Assembly (NCBI GenBank): GCA_026195255.1
Contig: JAPHSS010000002.1
Span: 1 to 64,000, forward strand
Source: Gammaproteobacteria bacterium
Lineage (GTDB): Bacteria; Pseudomonadota; Gammaproteobacteria; SZUA-229
DNA: 64,000 nucleotides
Reading direction: 5' to 3'
In this document: positions 6,936 through 15,401 of the stretch, one piece after another
How the letters are laid out: every line of letters starts with the position of its first letter
Position numbering within the stretch: the stretch's first letter is position 1
The notes under the pieces: generated by a model
Told to the model about the DNA's origin: nothing
Databases searched by the model: none
What the model saw: the letters and a program-made list of their open reading frames with translations, nothing else
Translations under genes and position numbers: made by a program

Positions 6936-7184
6936 AACCATATTCAGTATAGCTATCAAATAAATAATTTATGATTACTGAATTTTAATGTTAACCCTAA
7001 CAAGCATTAATTTTAATGCTTTCTTCAAGGGATTTATTCATGCAGGTAAATCGAGCCGTTTAAAAGCCTATTGCTTGAACTACTCAGTTTTATGTGCGCT
7101 ACCAGGCAAAACAATAATCAAGCTCACTACCGAGTTTCTGTCCGGTTATTGGGTGTACGTTAAAAAATAAAAGAAACAGATAAA

Positions 7185-7334
7185 ATGGCAGAATTACTAG
7201 AAGTAATTGTCGATCTAATGTCATCATCTAGTTATAAGAGTACATTCATTGTTCTGGCTATCATCATTGTTTCTAATGCTTGCCTTGAATTTGGATTAAA
7301 CATAATTTTTTCTGCACCAGCTAACTTTAATTAA
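7185..7334 (+). CDS. 49-residue membrane protein, cassette-like
   Basis: Also too short for the track. It encodes MAELLEVIVDLMSSSSYKST and one long hydrophobic helix (FIVLAIIIVSNACLEFGLNIIF). A purine-rich AAGAAACAGATAAA precedes the ATG. The ORF at 6988-7170 just upstream does not look like protein and may be part of a degraded recombination site. Function unknown. Confidence 0.45.
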   Translation: MAELLEVIVDLMSSSSYKSTFIVLAIIIVSNACLEFGLNIIFSAPANFN

Positions 7335-7631
7335 ATAATGAGTGTTATCTTTTGTTTCTGGTTAAATGTTACCGAACCAGAACATTTGCTAGTATAAAAA
7401 CAGATATATAACAGGATGTTCATTGTTATTAATAATATTCTTTAGTGTTTTTGTTTAGAAGAATGTATTATGAGTTAAAGTAGTAAATAAGAAATATCGT
7501 GGTCAAGAAAATAAATTGTATAAAAGTATCTCTTCAGTGCTGAGGGTAAGTTTTTTCGAGATAGATCACTAGCACTTAATTTAACTTTTGCTTTAAATTA
7601 AATACAGATATGTTTTTCGGAGAAACACAAT
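7335..7631. other. Intergenic stretch before the DUF302 gene
   Basis: About 297 bp of AT-rich sequence. It holds a small inverted repeat (TTCTGGTT and AACCAGAA near 7358-7383) and, next to the following gene, a GGAG ribosome-binding site at 7619-7622. No gene supported. Confidence 0.4.
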
Positions 7632-8000
7632 ATGAAAAGAATAAAAGTAAGTCAATCAGTGTCAGATTCAGCAGAATGTTTGATTAAGTCTTTAAAGGAA
7701 AAAGGTTTTAAGATTTTTTGTGATATTGACCATCAGGCGAATGCAAAAGACGTAGACCTGGAAATGCCTGCGTCACGTGTTCTAATCTTTGGAAATCCAG
7801 TAGCGGGTACAAAACTCATGCAAAAGGATATAACTATGAGCTTTGATCTGCCTTTGCGTGTGGCTATTGTCGATAACGGTGGTGAAACATTGATAGTTCA
7901 CCAGACATCCGAAGACTATAGCAGTAACTATCAAGTTGAAAACCACCCGGTCCTGAAGAAGGTTGAGGAATTGTTCGTTACACTGGTATCGGAGTTATAA
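7632..8000 (+). CDS. DUF302 family protein
   Basis: A 122-residue soluble protein with the DUF302 core: SRVLIFGNPVAGTKLMQ followed by FDLPLRVAIVDNGGETLIVH. The fold is known but the biochemical role is not settled. A good GGAG precedes the ATG by nine bases. No signal peptide is seen, so it should act in the cytoplasm. The neighbouring DUF2798 and GST-like genes share the strand but are 90-100 bp apart. Confidence 0.8.
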   Translation: MKRIKVSQSVSDSAECLIKSLKEKGFKIFCDIDHQANAKDVDLEMPASRVLIFGNPVAGTKLMQKDITMSFDLPLRVAIVDNGGETLIVHQTSEDYSSNYQVENHPVLKKVEELFVTLVSEL

Positions 8001-8095
8001 GTTAAAAAAGTCGTTCGTGTGGAAATTTTTACTGCACTTTGAAAAATCCACTCAACTCAAACTTTATGTGTTACAGCAATTTATGAGTATTTGAA

Positions 8096-8335
8096 ATGAT
8101 TTCACGTAAGCATCACAAAACGGTATTTTCTTTTTTTATGGCGTTACTTATGTCATGCATTATGTCTTTTGTCATAAGTGTTTTTAACGTAGGTATGGTT
8201 GCAGATATAATTACTATCTGGTTAAAGGCCTGGGGTTTTGCTTTTATGGTAGCATTTCCAACTATTATGATTGTATCTCCAGTTGTTCATAAGCTAGTTA
8301 GCATTGTTTTACGTGAGGAAGAGGGTGACACCTGA
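8096..8335 (+). CDS. DUF2798 small membrane protein
   Basis: A 79-residue protein with two transmembrane helices, at about residues 10-30 and 43-65. The pattern of SFFMALLMSCIMSFVIS, then WLKAWGFAFMVAFPTIMIVSPVVHKL fits DUF2798 proteins of unknown function. Proteins of this family are often found in accessory regions. A degenerate attC-like stretch (CTGCGCTTCGTTTACGCCGT) follows its stop. Confidence 0.7.
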   Translation: MISRKHHKTVFSFFMALLMSCIMSFVISVFNVGMVADIITIWLKAWGFAFMVAFPTIMIVSPVVHKLVSIVLREEEGDT

Positions 8336-8426
8336 CAAAACGTGGGTTAGGCTGGAAACTGCGCTTCGTTTACGCCGTGCAGCTTTTGTATTACATGCCA
8401 ATATAATGAAACTTTCCTGATTAATT

Positions 8427-9179
8427 ATGAAACTACTCGAATTTCCACATTCTCACTATTGCGAAAAAGCACGTTGGGCGCTTGACTACAAAGGTATAAC
8501 ATTTGAGGCTGTGGCAATTATGCCAGGCTTGCATATGAGAACAGTGCGCAAGTATGCGCCGCATACATATGTTCCAGTGTTATTAGACAATAATGAAGTC
8601 GTGCAAGGTTCTAGCGAAATCATAAATTACGTCGAGCAGAAGCAAGTTTTATTTCCATTGAACCCTGCAGGTGCTGATGAGCTTCGAGAATGTTTAGAAC
8701 TAGAGCGCTCTATGGATAAAAGACTTGGAGAAAATATTCGTCAAGTTTTATATTCCAGGCTTCTGGCTTATCCTGATTTTATCCGACATTGCTTCACCCA
8801 CCCTATGAACCGATCACGACAAATAGTTTTTAGTCTGTTTTACCCAATTTTGAGAAATAAAATATATAAAACATATGTGGTTTCCAGTGCTCAGGTAGAA
8901 CAGGCAAAACACGAGTTTGATGTTGCTGTATGTGAACTAGAGAACCGGCTTAAACAGAGACAATATCTGCTTGGTGAACAGTTTACACGTGCTGATTTAT
9001 CAGTTGCATCAATGCTTTCATTGTTAGTTATGCCGCCGGAGCATCCATTCCCGTGGCAAGAAATTCCAGATCAACAGACAAAAACATTTTTTGAAACGTT
9101 TCAAGATCACCCGGTTTCTGATTGGGTAAGAAAGATGTATCGAGATCATCGTTTGCGAGAGACTGAACACCCCAGCTGA
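8427..9179 (+). CDS. Glutathione S-transferase-like protein
   Basis: A 250-residue cytoplasmic protein with a thioredoxin-like amino-terminal domain (FPHSHYCEKARWALDYKGI, then the cis-Pro segment YVPVLLDNN and the glutathione-contact QGSSEIINY) and an all-helical carboxy-terminal domain with QYLLGEQFTRADLSVASML, the N-capping Asp region of GSTs. The Cys in SHYCEKARW suggests a thiol-type rather than Ser/Tyr-type active site. The substrate is unknown. It stands alone. Confidence 0.8.
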   Translation: MKLLEFPHSHYCEKARWALDYKGITFEAVAIMPGLHMRTVRKYAPHTYVPVLLDNNEVVQGSSEIINYVEQKQVLFPLNPAGADELRECLELERSMDKRLGENIRQVLYSRLLAYPDFIRHCFTHPMNRSRQIVFSLFYPILRNKIYKTYVVSSAQVEQAKHEFDVAVCELENRLKQRQYLLGEQFTRADLSVASMLSLLVMPPEHPFPWQEIPDQQTKTFFETFQDHPVSDWVRKMYRDHRLRETEHPS

Positions 9180-9307
9180 TCAGACATTCAATAAACAGGT
9201 AAACTATGAAACTTCTTGCGTCGCGTCAGTAGCGTAAATGTTAGATTGAACAAAACAGCTAAATAAGTTATTAATAATAAAAATTACAAATCTTAAAAAG
9301 GAAAAAC

Positions 9308-9721
9308 ATGATTAAAAATGCAATATGCCGTATTAATTATAGAATTTTATTAAGCATTCTACTCTCTACTTTATTAGCGGGTTGCGGCAGTGATAGCAGC
9401 AGCACACAAATCAATATAGCGGGCACATGGAATGCCTATTGGTATAATGAGCTTACAACGGAGGATTACCTGATCATTGATGAAAACAGCGAGTCCGGTA
9501 ATATTGTAGGTCGTTGGTATGATGCAGAAGACAATGTTTATTATAATGCTACAGGCACAATTAATGATCATGTTATTAACATCAATGTTGTATATTCCTT
9601 TTCATGGAATATGACGGGTTCTCTAAACGCTGATAACAATACCATTACTGGTAATGTGACAATTAGTGGAACAAGTTCTTTTGATGGTATACATCCAATA
9701 AGGTTTGTTAAGGCTAATTGA
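9308..9721 (+). CDS. Small lipoprotein
   Basis: A 137-residue protein with a lipoprotein signal peptide: the hydrophobic stretch ends in LLAGC, so Cys 26 would be lipidated. The residue after Cys is Gly, not Asp, so it probably goes to the outer membrane. A short Ser-rich linker leads into a beta-rich domain with GTWNAYW and repeated G(T/N)(I/V) strands, reminiscent of small lipocalin-like folds. No closer family recognised. Confidence 0.7.
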   Translation: MIKNAICRINYRILLSILLSTLLAGCGSDSSSTQINIAGTWNAYWYNELTTEDYLIIDENSESGNIVGRWYDAEDNVYYNATGTINDHVININVVYSFSWNMTGSLNADNNTITGNVTISGTSSFDGIHPIRFVKAN

Positions 9722-9737
9722 TTTGATGTATATAAAG

Positions 9738-9786
9738 GCCTGACGAATCGTTCAAACGGCCAGATAATGTGTATTAGAAGTTGATA
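9738..9786 (+). other. attC remnant
   Basis: GCCTGACGAATCGTTCAAACGG and the following ATAATGTGT closely match the left arm of the well-formed attC at 2178 (CACTAACAAATCGTTCAAACGG with TTAATGTGT). The loop and right arm are missing except for GTTGATA just before the next gene. It is best read as an attC site that has lost its middle. Confidence 0.5.
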
Positions 9787-10061
9787 TGAAACCCAAAGCC
9801 GATATTGTAATGGTTGATATTATTCAGCAAATTAGAGCGACTTTTCCATTTGAGTTAAGTGAAGAGGCGTTATGTGCTGAATCTTGTAGTTATGGGTGTC
9901 CAAAGAAACTTCTGGAATATCTTCATATGGAAATCACAGAATGGGAGAAGCGCCTCGAAAATGGTGAAGCTCCCAATCTTAATGATATTAAAAATCTATC
10001 TAAAACCAGCCGGAAAATATATAAAATTCTTGAAAAGAATAATTTAGTAAATACTAGATAA
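9786..10061 (+). CDS. Conserved hypothetical protein with CxxxCxxGCPKK motif
   Basis: A 91-residue soluble protein. The motif LCAESCSYGCPKKLLEYL gives three closely spaced cysteines that could bind metal, followed by helical ITEWEKRLENGEAP and LSKTSRKIYKILEKNNL. I have a sense of similar short proteins in other gammaproteobacteria but cannot name a family or function. It follows an attC remnant directly. The 62-residue frame-shifted ORF inside it is a shadow. Confidence 0.65.
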   Translation: MKPKADIVMVDIIQQIRATFPFELSEEALCAESCSYGCPKKLLEYLHMEITEWEKRLENGEAPNLNDIKNLSKTSRKIYKILEKNNLVNTR

Positions 10062-10516
10062 AGTTCAGGATCAGGGGCAATCAGGCCTAAATAGAAATAT
10101 TATGTTTTACGTTTGGGTTATTCAACTTTTCCTGTATTTTATTTTCAATAACATCGCAGTTAATAATAACAATTGAGAGGGATAAATTTCCGTGGTATTT
10201 AAAGTATACTTATGGCTACGCTAGTACACTTTAAAATGCCGCTTAGGTTTTTCCCTGATTGCAGGCTTTAGGGCCATAAAGGAAAATAATTAATATCCCT
10301 GATTAAATCAGGAAAGTTAGTCCAGAATATATTTCTTGCTTCGTAAAAAAATAATTTATTTGAATCCAGGCGTTACTCTACGCTGCGTAAAATTCCCTAA
10401 GCTGATTCATTAAGCAAAACACAATAATGTTCTTGTTATGTTACAATGAACTCACTTTGACAAACTAATGCTTAGTTTGAAAAGTTAAATGAACAACAAC
10501 AAGTAGGAGTATATTC
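10062..10516. other. 455-bp intergenic region before the peroxiredoxin gene
   Basis: No gene seen. It holds an imperfect inverted repeat at 10198-10235 (TTTAAAGTATAC facing GTACACTTTAAA) around TATGGCTACGCTA, and the dyad at 10461-10479 described separately. The remainder is AT-rich. Confidence 0.5.
10457..10479 (+). promoter_or_regulatory. Promoter -35 with overlapping dyad upstream of peroxiredoxin
   Basis: TTGACA at 10457-10462 is a perfect -35 hexamer. Overlapping it is CAAACTAATGCTTAGTTTG, a dyad with 8-bp arms and a 3-bp spacer, 38 bp before the gene. No strong -10 is seen at the normal spacing. A dyad over the -35 is the usual position of a repressor site; which regulator binds cannot be told. 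Confidence 0.45.
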
Positions 10517-11173
10517 ATGTCTATTCGCATCGATGATATCGCACCAGACTTTACGGTTGATTCTACAGCCGGCAAGATCACACTTCACGACTGGATCGGT
10601 GACGGTTATGCCATCCTGTTTTCGCATCCAAAGGATTTTACACCGGTATGTACTACCGAATTCGGCGCAGTTGCGCGGCTTGTACCTGAGTTTGCTAAAC
10701 GTAATACCAAAGTCATGGGTGTATCTGTGGACAGCGTTGAAGAACACGTAAAATGGAAACGTGATATCGAAGCTTTTTCCGGTGCACCTGCTGACTTCCC
10801 GATTATCGACGACACGTCTTTGCATGTATCTAAACTGTACGACATGCTGCCAGCCGGTGCCTATCTGGAAGAAAACCGTACGCCTGCCGACAGCGCTACT
10901 GTGCGAACGGTGTTTATTATCGGTCCAGACAAAAAGGTTCGCCTAACCATGTCATATCCGATGTCTGTCGGTCGCAACTTTGCGGAGATTTTGCGTGCTC
11001 TTGATGCTATCCAGATCACTGACGGCGCATCTCTCGCAACGCCTGCTGACTGGGTTCCTGGTGAGGACGTGATCGTGGGAATGAACCTGAACGATGAGCA
11101 GGCAAAAGAAAAGTTCGGGGATATCGATATTAAACTGCCTTATTTGCGGTTTACAAAAGCCCCGAAAAAGTAA
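10517..11173 (+). CDS. Peroxiredoxin, Prx6 subfamily
   Basis: A 218-residue cytoplasmic thiol peroxidase. The active-site segment HPKDFTPVCTTEFGAVAR carries the peroxidatic Cys, and SYPMSVGRNFAEILRALDAIQ plus a carboxy-terminal domain with TPADWVPGEDVIV place it in the Prx6 (1-Cys type) group, which reduces hydrogen peroxide and alkyl hydroperoxides. AGTAGGAG lies a few bases before the ATG. Its GC content is clearly higher than that of the cassette genes to the left, suggesting a core gene. A strong terminator follows. Confidence 0.92.
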   Translation: MSIRIDDIAPDFTVDSTAGKITLHDWIGDGYAILFSHPKDFTPVCTTEFGAVARLVPEFAKRNTKVMGVSVDSVEEHVKWKRDIEAFSGAPADFPIIDDTSLHVSKLYDMLPAGAYLEENRTPADSATVRTVFIIGPDKKVRLTMSYPMSVGRNFAEILRALDAIQITDGASLATPADWVPGEDVIVGMNLNDEQAKEKFGDIDIKLPYLRFTKAPKK

Positions 11174-11303
11174 CAAACTGAGTTGCTAGAAAACCAGTAC
11201 GAATTAAAACCTGGATGACAGATGAGGGTTCGTTCTGGTTATTTCTGCGCTTTTTTATCTCGATCTTTTTCCGGGTTTACTGTAGCTAAAAAAACGGCCT
11301 AAC

Positions 11304-11346
11304 AAAAAATCACCTGACTTCGCTAACGCAAAGCAGGTGATTTTTT
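11304..11346 (+). terminator. Rho-independent terminator
   Basis: AAAAAATCACCTG pairs with CAGGTGATTTTTT around a CTTCGCTAACGCAAAG loop, giving a 13-bp stem with flanking A and T runs that would work in both directions. The same region is bounded by GCCTAAC and GTTGATA, so an attC-like origin is an alternative reading. Confidence 0.75.
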
Positions 11347-11411
11347 CGTTGATATTTTAAAAACTTGATTTAGGCATGTGTCGGGTACGTTCTTAGGTAG
11401 AGGTTATCATA

Positions 11412-11629
11412 ATGAAAATACTTAATACCATAGAGGCTCGTTAAAAACTTTACAGTCTTATCGATAAGACCACACAGACTCTGTCGTAATTACAGGAAAA
11501 GAGGCAATACTGTTTTGTTTCAGAGGAAAACAGAATGCTATTTCTGAAATACTTGATAACCCTGACAGTAGCCTTATCAATATCTCTGAAATTCAAAATT
11601 ACCTCAATGTAAAAGACGCAGAAAAATAA
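11412..11629 (+). pseudogene. YefM/Phd-type antitoxin remnant
   Basis: The first frame reads MKILNTIEAR, stop, KLYSLIDKTTQT, matching the start of YefM-like antitoxins that have KLYxLIDE after the EAR motif. It continues after a frameshift as DSVVITGK, shifts again to RQYCFVSEEN, and once more to NAISEILDNPDSSLINISE, ending at TAA 11627-11629. Each piece lines up in order with a YefM-type antitoxin (VITGK, VLVSEED, AIQETL). One stop codon and several shifts make it dead. No YoeB-like toxin follows. Confidence 0.5.
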
Positions 11630-11895
11630 CAAAGTCTCTTTCCTGGTATGTTACAGAGTCAAGTTATGGGTATGGAAAAATTAATAATAAAAATGTAAAA
11701 GAATTCGTCACTAATTAACTGTTTAAAAAGCAGTATGTCTGGCGAACAAGACAAGTGCTTTAATTAAGGCATAACAAAACAGTGCGCACAGGCCCGTAAA
11801 ATTACACTACATTTTGTAGCGCTTCGTTATAATGACGCAAACACACGTAACTTTTCGCACTGCTGGACTTTAGCTATACAAAAGCTCTGAGAATA
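11630..11895. other. Intergenic stretch before the LysE-type exporter
   Basis: No gene. CAGTGCG near 11780 faces CGCACTG near 11857, with GGCATAACAAAACAG on the left, which looks like another degenerate attC. No GTT core is visible on the right. Confidence 0.3.
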
Positions 11896-12531
11896 ATGAT
11901 ACCCATTGAATCTATTTTTGCATTTGTTATAACGTCAGCTCTGCTGAGCATTGCGCCGGGCCCGGACAATATTTTTGTGCTTACCCAATCAGCCTTGTAT
12001 GGCAAAAAATCTGGTATCCTGGTTACGTTTGGTTTGTGTACAGGGCTTATTGTTCATACAACAGCAGTGGCTCTTGGCGTGGCGGTAATCTTCCAGACGT
12101 CGGTTGTCGCATTTACGGCTTTAAAGGTGGCAGGTGCCATGTATCTGGCTTATCTGGCGTGGCAGGCCTTTCGTGCTTCAGCGAAAAATTTGCAGGTAAC
12201 TGAGTCGAATTTGCGCTCGAACGGTGCTTTGTACCGTCGGGGTATTATCATGAATATCACTAATCCGAAGGTTTCTATTTTCTTTCTGGCCTTTTTGCCC
12301 CTGTTTACATCACCTGAGAACGGTTCTCTGGCACCACAGATTTTTCTTCTGGGCGCAGTATTTATCTGCGTTGCATTAGTGATTTTCAGTACAATTGCGT
12401 TATTGGCGGGAGTATTGGGTACCTGGTTGCAGCGCTCGCCAAAAGCCCAGGTGTACTTAAACCGAATCGCGGGCAGTGTTTTTACGCTGTTGGCGCTGAA
12501 ATTGGCCATGGCCAGCACAAATGGAATGTAA
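11896..12531 (+). CDS. LysE/RhtB-family amino-acid exporter
   Basis: A 211-residue inner-membrane protein with about six helices. The family signature SIAPGPDNIFVLTQSALYGKK lies at the end of helix 1, and NITNPKVSIFFLAFLPLF in the middle matches the conserved NPK segment of RhtB/LysE exporters, which expel amino acids or homoserine lactone-like compounds. The substrate cannot be told from sequence. It is a single gene; the FUSC exporter gene starts 127 bp further on. Confidence 0.9.
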   Translation: MIPIESIFAFVITSALLSIAPGPDNIFVLTQSALYGKKSGILVTFGLCTGLIVHTTAVALGVAVIFQTSVVAFTALKVAGAMYLAYLAWQAFRASAKNLQVTESNLRSNGALYRRGIIMNITNPKVSIFFLAFLPLFTSPENGSLAPQIFLLGAVFICVALVIFSTIALLAGVLGTWLQRSPKAQVYLNRIAGSVFTLLALKLAMASTNGM

Positions 12532-12658
12532 GCAGCAAACAAAGTGCTTAAGCATTCGCTGCACTCGTTGGGTCGCCCGTTAACGGCGTTAATAAAAGAC
12601 TAACCGAGAGCGTTATTAAGCTGGGTTAGCAGATTACTCTTAACTATATGGTTGTTCA

Positions 12659-13747
12659 ATGTCGTCATCCAAACCTTCATCTGCCAACAAATCCGGAATC
12701 TGGGAACAGGTTTGCCTGCTATTACAACTAAGTGAGCATAAGCGACCTCTGGGAGCTCATGTAACAGTAGCGCTGTCGGTAGGAGGGCCGGTAGTCATTG
12801 GCGTCTGGTTTGATAATTTTTCCCTGGGTGTGGTGGCAAGTTTAGGTGGTCTGGTCAGCCTTTATCTTCGTCAAACACCACTCTCTCACCGCATGGTAAC
12901 CATGGCGCTGGTGACATTTGGTTTCTGCGCCAGCTTTACGCTGAGCCTTCTAGCGGGTTTCAATCCCTGGGTGATGGTAGCTGCACTTGGCTTCGTGGCC
13001 TTCTGGGCAACCTTTATCTGTCGATATTTTTCGGTGCCGCCACCGGCTAGTTTGTTTTTTATTATGGTTGCCTGTGTTGCCAGTGCGATGCCGTTTGATC
13101 TTTCTTTATTAGCACCGCGGGCAGGTCTGCTGTTATTTGGTTGTATGGGCGCTAGTGCGTTAGCTCTGGTGTATAGCCTGGTACAACTTCTGAGCGGGCA
13201 CACAAAAGGTGTCCACCCGGCTGAGCCCATCGAGCCAAGGGTGGTTGCTATTTTGCTAGAGTCGGCCACCATTGCGGTGTTTATTGCGGCCAGTTATCTA
13301 TTGGCTCTGTGGCTGGGCATCGATAAACCCTACTGGGCGCCTATCTCCTGTGCTGCCATTTTACAGGGTGCCAGTTTCCGCGCTGTCTGGCATCGTAAAG
13401 TACATCGAGTTGTGGGTACAGCTATCGGCATGGGGCTGACCTGGGTGATTTTTTCGTTTAACCCGGGCCCATGGACATTGGCGTTGTTACTTATCGCACT
13501 CAGCTTTGTGGTCGAAATACTGGTTACCCGCAACTATGGCTTCGCGGTTATTTTTATAACCCCTCTGACGATTATTTTAGCCGAAGCAGAAAGCGCGTCA
13601 CTGGATATCGACTGGCTAATTCAGCTGCGCATGATTGATGTGCTGTTGGGTAGTACAGTAGGTTATTTAGGCGGCTGGTTGTTGCATCAGCAAAGTCTCT
13701 ACGATCGTCTGGAGCAGCGTTTGCTGCGCCTGCGTGGAATAGATTGA
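12659..13747 (+). CDS. FUSC-family membrane protein
   Basis: A 362-residue inner-membrane protein with two clusters of helices (residues about 40-185 and 205-345). The second cluster has DKPYWAPISCAAILQ and WHRKVHRVVGTAIGMGLTWV, the FUSC/aromatic-acid exporter signature. The family includes fusaric-acid and p-hydroxybenzoic-acid efflux proteins. It lacks the long cytoplasmic domain of the large members, so it may be a half-size form. GC-rich and core-like; a terminator follows. Confidence 0.82.
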   Translation: MSSSKPSSANKSGIWEQVCLLLQLSEHKRPLGAHVTVALSVGGPVVIGVWFDNFSLGVVASLGGLVSLYLRQTPLSHRMVTMALVTFGFCASFTLSLLAGFNPWVMVAALGFVAFWATFICRYFSVPPPASLFFIMVACVASAMPFDLSLLAPRAGLLLFGCMGASALALVYSLVQLLSGHTKGVHPAEPIEPRVVAILLESATIAVFIAASYLLALWLGIDKPYWAPISCAAILQGASFRAVWHRKVHRVVGTAIGMGLTWVIFSFNPGPWTLALLLIALSFVVEILVTRNYGFAVIFITPLTIILAEAESASLDIDWLIQLRMIDVLLGSTVGYLGGWLLHQQSLYDRLEQRLLRLRGID

Positions 13748-13770
13748 GTTTGCTACGTGTGAAGGAAGAA

Positions 13771-13796
13771 CGCGCAGTTAAAACTGCGCGCTTTTA
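13771..13796 (+). terminator. Rho-independent terminator
   Basis: CGCGCAGTT and AACTGCGCG make a 9-bp GC-rich stem followed by CTTTTATTT. It ends the FUSC gene and sits between two convergent genes. Confidence 0.85.
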
Positions 13797-13800
13797 TTTA

Positions 13801-14103
13801 TCAAACGGGACCACGATCCAGTTGTGACAGCGCTTCGTTTACGGCAAAGATCTTTCCATTCACGTGGGGAACTCCAAAGCTATTGAGGCGTGCCGTGTGC
13901 ATTGTCAGGTAGGCTTCGGCACTGGGAATATCCTTGAATAAATAAATACCGCCAGCTTCGCCAGCCGCTTCGTTTTCCGTCCATATCTTCCAGAGAAGCC
14001 CCGGTTCTTCGGCAATCGAATGTGCAAGGCCCTCCATGGCTTCGGTCATGGCCTGTCCCCAGGGGCCTGCGTAGGGGAAATCAACCTGAAGTATGTAACT
14101 CAT
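13801..14103 (-). CDS. YdhR-family putative monooxygenase
   Basis: A 100-residue protein with the ferredoxin-like YdhR pattern: SYILQVDFPYAGPWG at the start, EEPGLLWKIWTENE, GGIYLFKDIPSAEAYL and a carboxy-terminal KIFAVNEALSQLDRG. YdhR proteins form dimers related to small antibiotic monooxygenases, but the natural substrate is unknown. It lies 81 bp downstream of the DsbA-like gene on the same strand, so the two are probably co-transcribed and may act on related oxidised compounds (inference). Confidence 0.85.
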   Translation of the reverse strand: MSYILQVDFPYAGPWGQAMTEAMEGLAHSIAEEPGLLWKIWTENEAAGEAGGIYLFKDIPSAEAYLTMHTARLNSFGVPHVNGKIFAVNEALSQLDRGPV

Positions 14104-14184
14104 AAAGTAACTCCTTTAGTAAAAAATAAAATGTATGCAACGCCTATTTCGCACCTGCTGCATTCGGGTGTGTAGAGGTTTGAC

Positions 14185-14910
14185 TCAAGCGGCGATCTCT
14201 TTACGCAGTCGAGAGAGTACTTGCTCTGTCGTGACAAAGCCCTCTGCCAGTGGTGCTGTTTTGCCATCGTGTTCCAGTAGCAGCGTTGGAAAAGAGCGCA
14301 CGCCCCATTGCCGACAACGAACGAATTCCTGCTGAACCGCCTGCTGGGCTTCTGGCGAATTGAATGCATTGCGAAATTCATCAAAATCCAGTGCCAGACT
14401 GGCGCAGATGCTGGTATAGAAATCGGCTACTTTGGGGTCCTGTCCCTCTGCATAGAACTTAAACTGGACTGCCGAGAAGAATTTCAACACGATTGTGTTC
14501 GGCAGGTGGTTGCGCGCCTGCAGCAGTTTGACGGTGGCCACGGCGCGGCAGGCGGGTTCGGTGTCATAGTCAAAATCTGCTGCCTCCAGTAAGGAGAAAC
14601 CGAAGGGTTGCCCGGTGGCCTGAGCGATGTGCTGCCATTCGTTACGCAAAAAGTCCTTGAAAGCCTCGTTCCACGGGTCGCCACCGCCGGCACGCAGGCC
14701 GCCCATGGTGATTGAGAATTCGATGCCCTGGGCTTCGCAGAAATTCTCTACTGCACCGACGGTAGGCGAGATGCCCCAGCACCAGGAGCACATCGGATCA
14801 CCAATATAGTGGACGGCCCAGCCGTGGTGCGCAGCAGGCGCAGCGGTATCGACGGGTTTGTCCAGCTCGGGTATCAGGCAGGCGCCTGTAACGGGATCAC
14901 ATTTCATCAT
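14185..14910 (-). CDS. DsbA-family (FrnE-like) oxidoreductase
   Basis: A 241-residue cytoplasmic protein with the thioredoxin-fold motif DPMCSWCWGISPT at about residues 38-50 and the FrnE-type late segment VRSFPTLLLEHDGK containing the cis-Pro loop. An AGGAG lies 9 bases before the first of two adjacent ATG codons. A short Cys-containing amino-terminal stretch (MMKCDPVTGACLIP) precedes the fold and is unusual. FrnE-like proteins act as thiol oxidoreductases or isomerases. First gene of a likely operon with the YdhR gene. Confidence 0.85.
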   Translation of the reverse strand: MMKCDPVTGACLIPELDKPVDTAAPAAHHGWAVHYIGDPMCSWCWGISPTVGAVENFCEAQGIEFSITMGGLRAGGGDPWNEAFKDFLRNEWQHIAQATGQPFGFSLLEAADFDYDTEPACRAVATVKLLQARNHLPNTIVLKFFSAVQFKFYAEGQDPKVADFYTSICASLALDFDEFRNAFNSPEAQQAVQQEFVRCRQWGVRSFPTLLLEHDGKTAPLAEGFVTTEQVLSRLRKEIAA

Positions 14911-15045
14911 GCTCAGAAACTCCTTCGGTTAGCTGCCCAGGTAGATTCGCTTCTATTAACGTGGCCTGAGGGTTAACATGTTAGTAGCACTCGCGCCTGT
15001 GAATTAAGCATCGGAGGGTGAGTATCTGCCTCCTCCTCGAAACCA

Positions 15046-15234
15046 CTAATTCACTTTCAGGACAGATTTGATAATAACACCGCTTGCTGTGACCTCAAAT
15101 ACCTGTTTTATCTGATCAATTTTATCGAACTTGATAAGATTGTCGAACGGAAACTGGCTCGCTTTGTAATAGGCGACCAACTCAGGAATAAACATCCGGG
15201 GGATAGAGTCGTCTTCAATAACGCAAACATGCTC
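15046..15234 (-). pseudogene. Zinc alcohol dehydrogenase, C-terminal remnant
   Basis: About 60 codons are open on the minus strand and read EDDSIPRMFIPELVAYYK, then FPFDNLIKFDKIDQIKQ and SGVIIKSVLKVN, stop. This matches the last 60 residues of aryl- or general NAD(P)-dependent alcohol dehydrogenases of the zinc family (PFDKLIKFYPFDQIN type). All catalytic parts are missing. It is next to a ring-cleavage dioxygenase remnant, so a small catabolic locus may have decayed here. Confidence 0.6.
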
Positions 15235-15401
15235 TTGCCTTAGACATTAAATCATTGTGAACATGAAGACTCAGCTCGAGTGTAATCTTAACAATCTCGC
15301 TTGTACCCAAAAGGCGCCAGGGATTCAGTTATTACTGAGAGTGCAAGGGCTATCCCTTTATCCTTAATGGATTACAAGTGTTTTGCTCAGGCTCAAGCAA
15401 A

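Noticed and set aside
6988-7170. 60-codon plus-strand ORF
   Set aside because: Low protein-like character, begins within a GTTAACCCTAACAAGC sequence that looks like a recombination-site core, and lacks a ribosome-binding site.
12150-12542. 130-codon minus-strand ORF
   Set aside because: Lies wholly opposite the LysE-type exporter and has no family likeness; a frame shadow.
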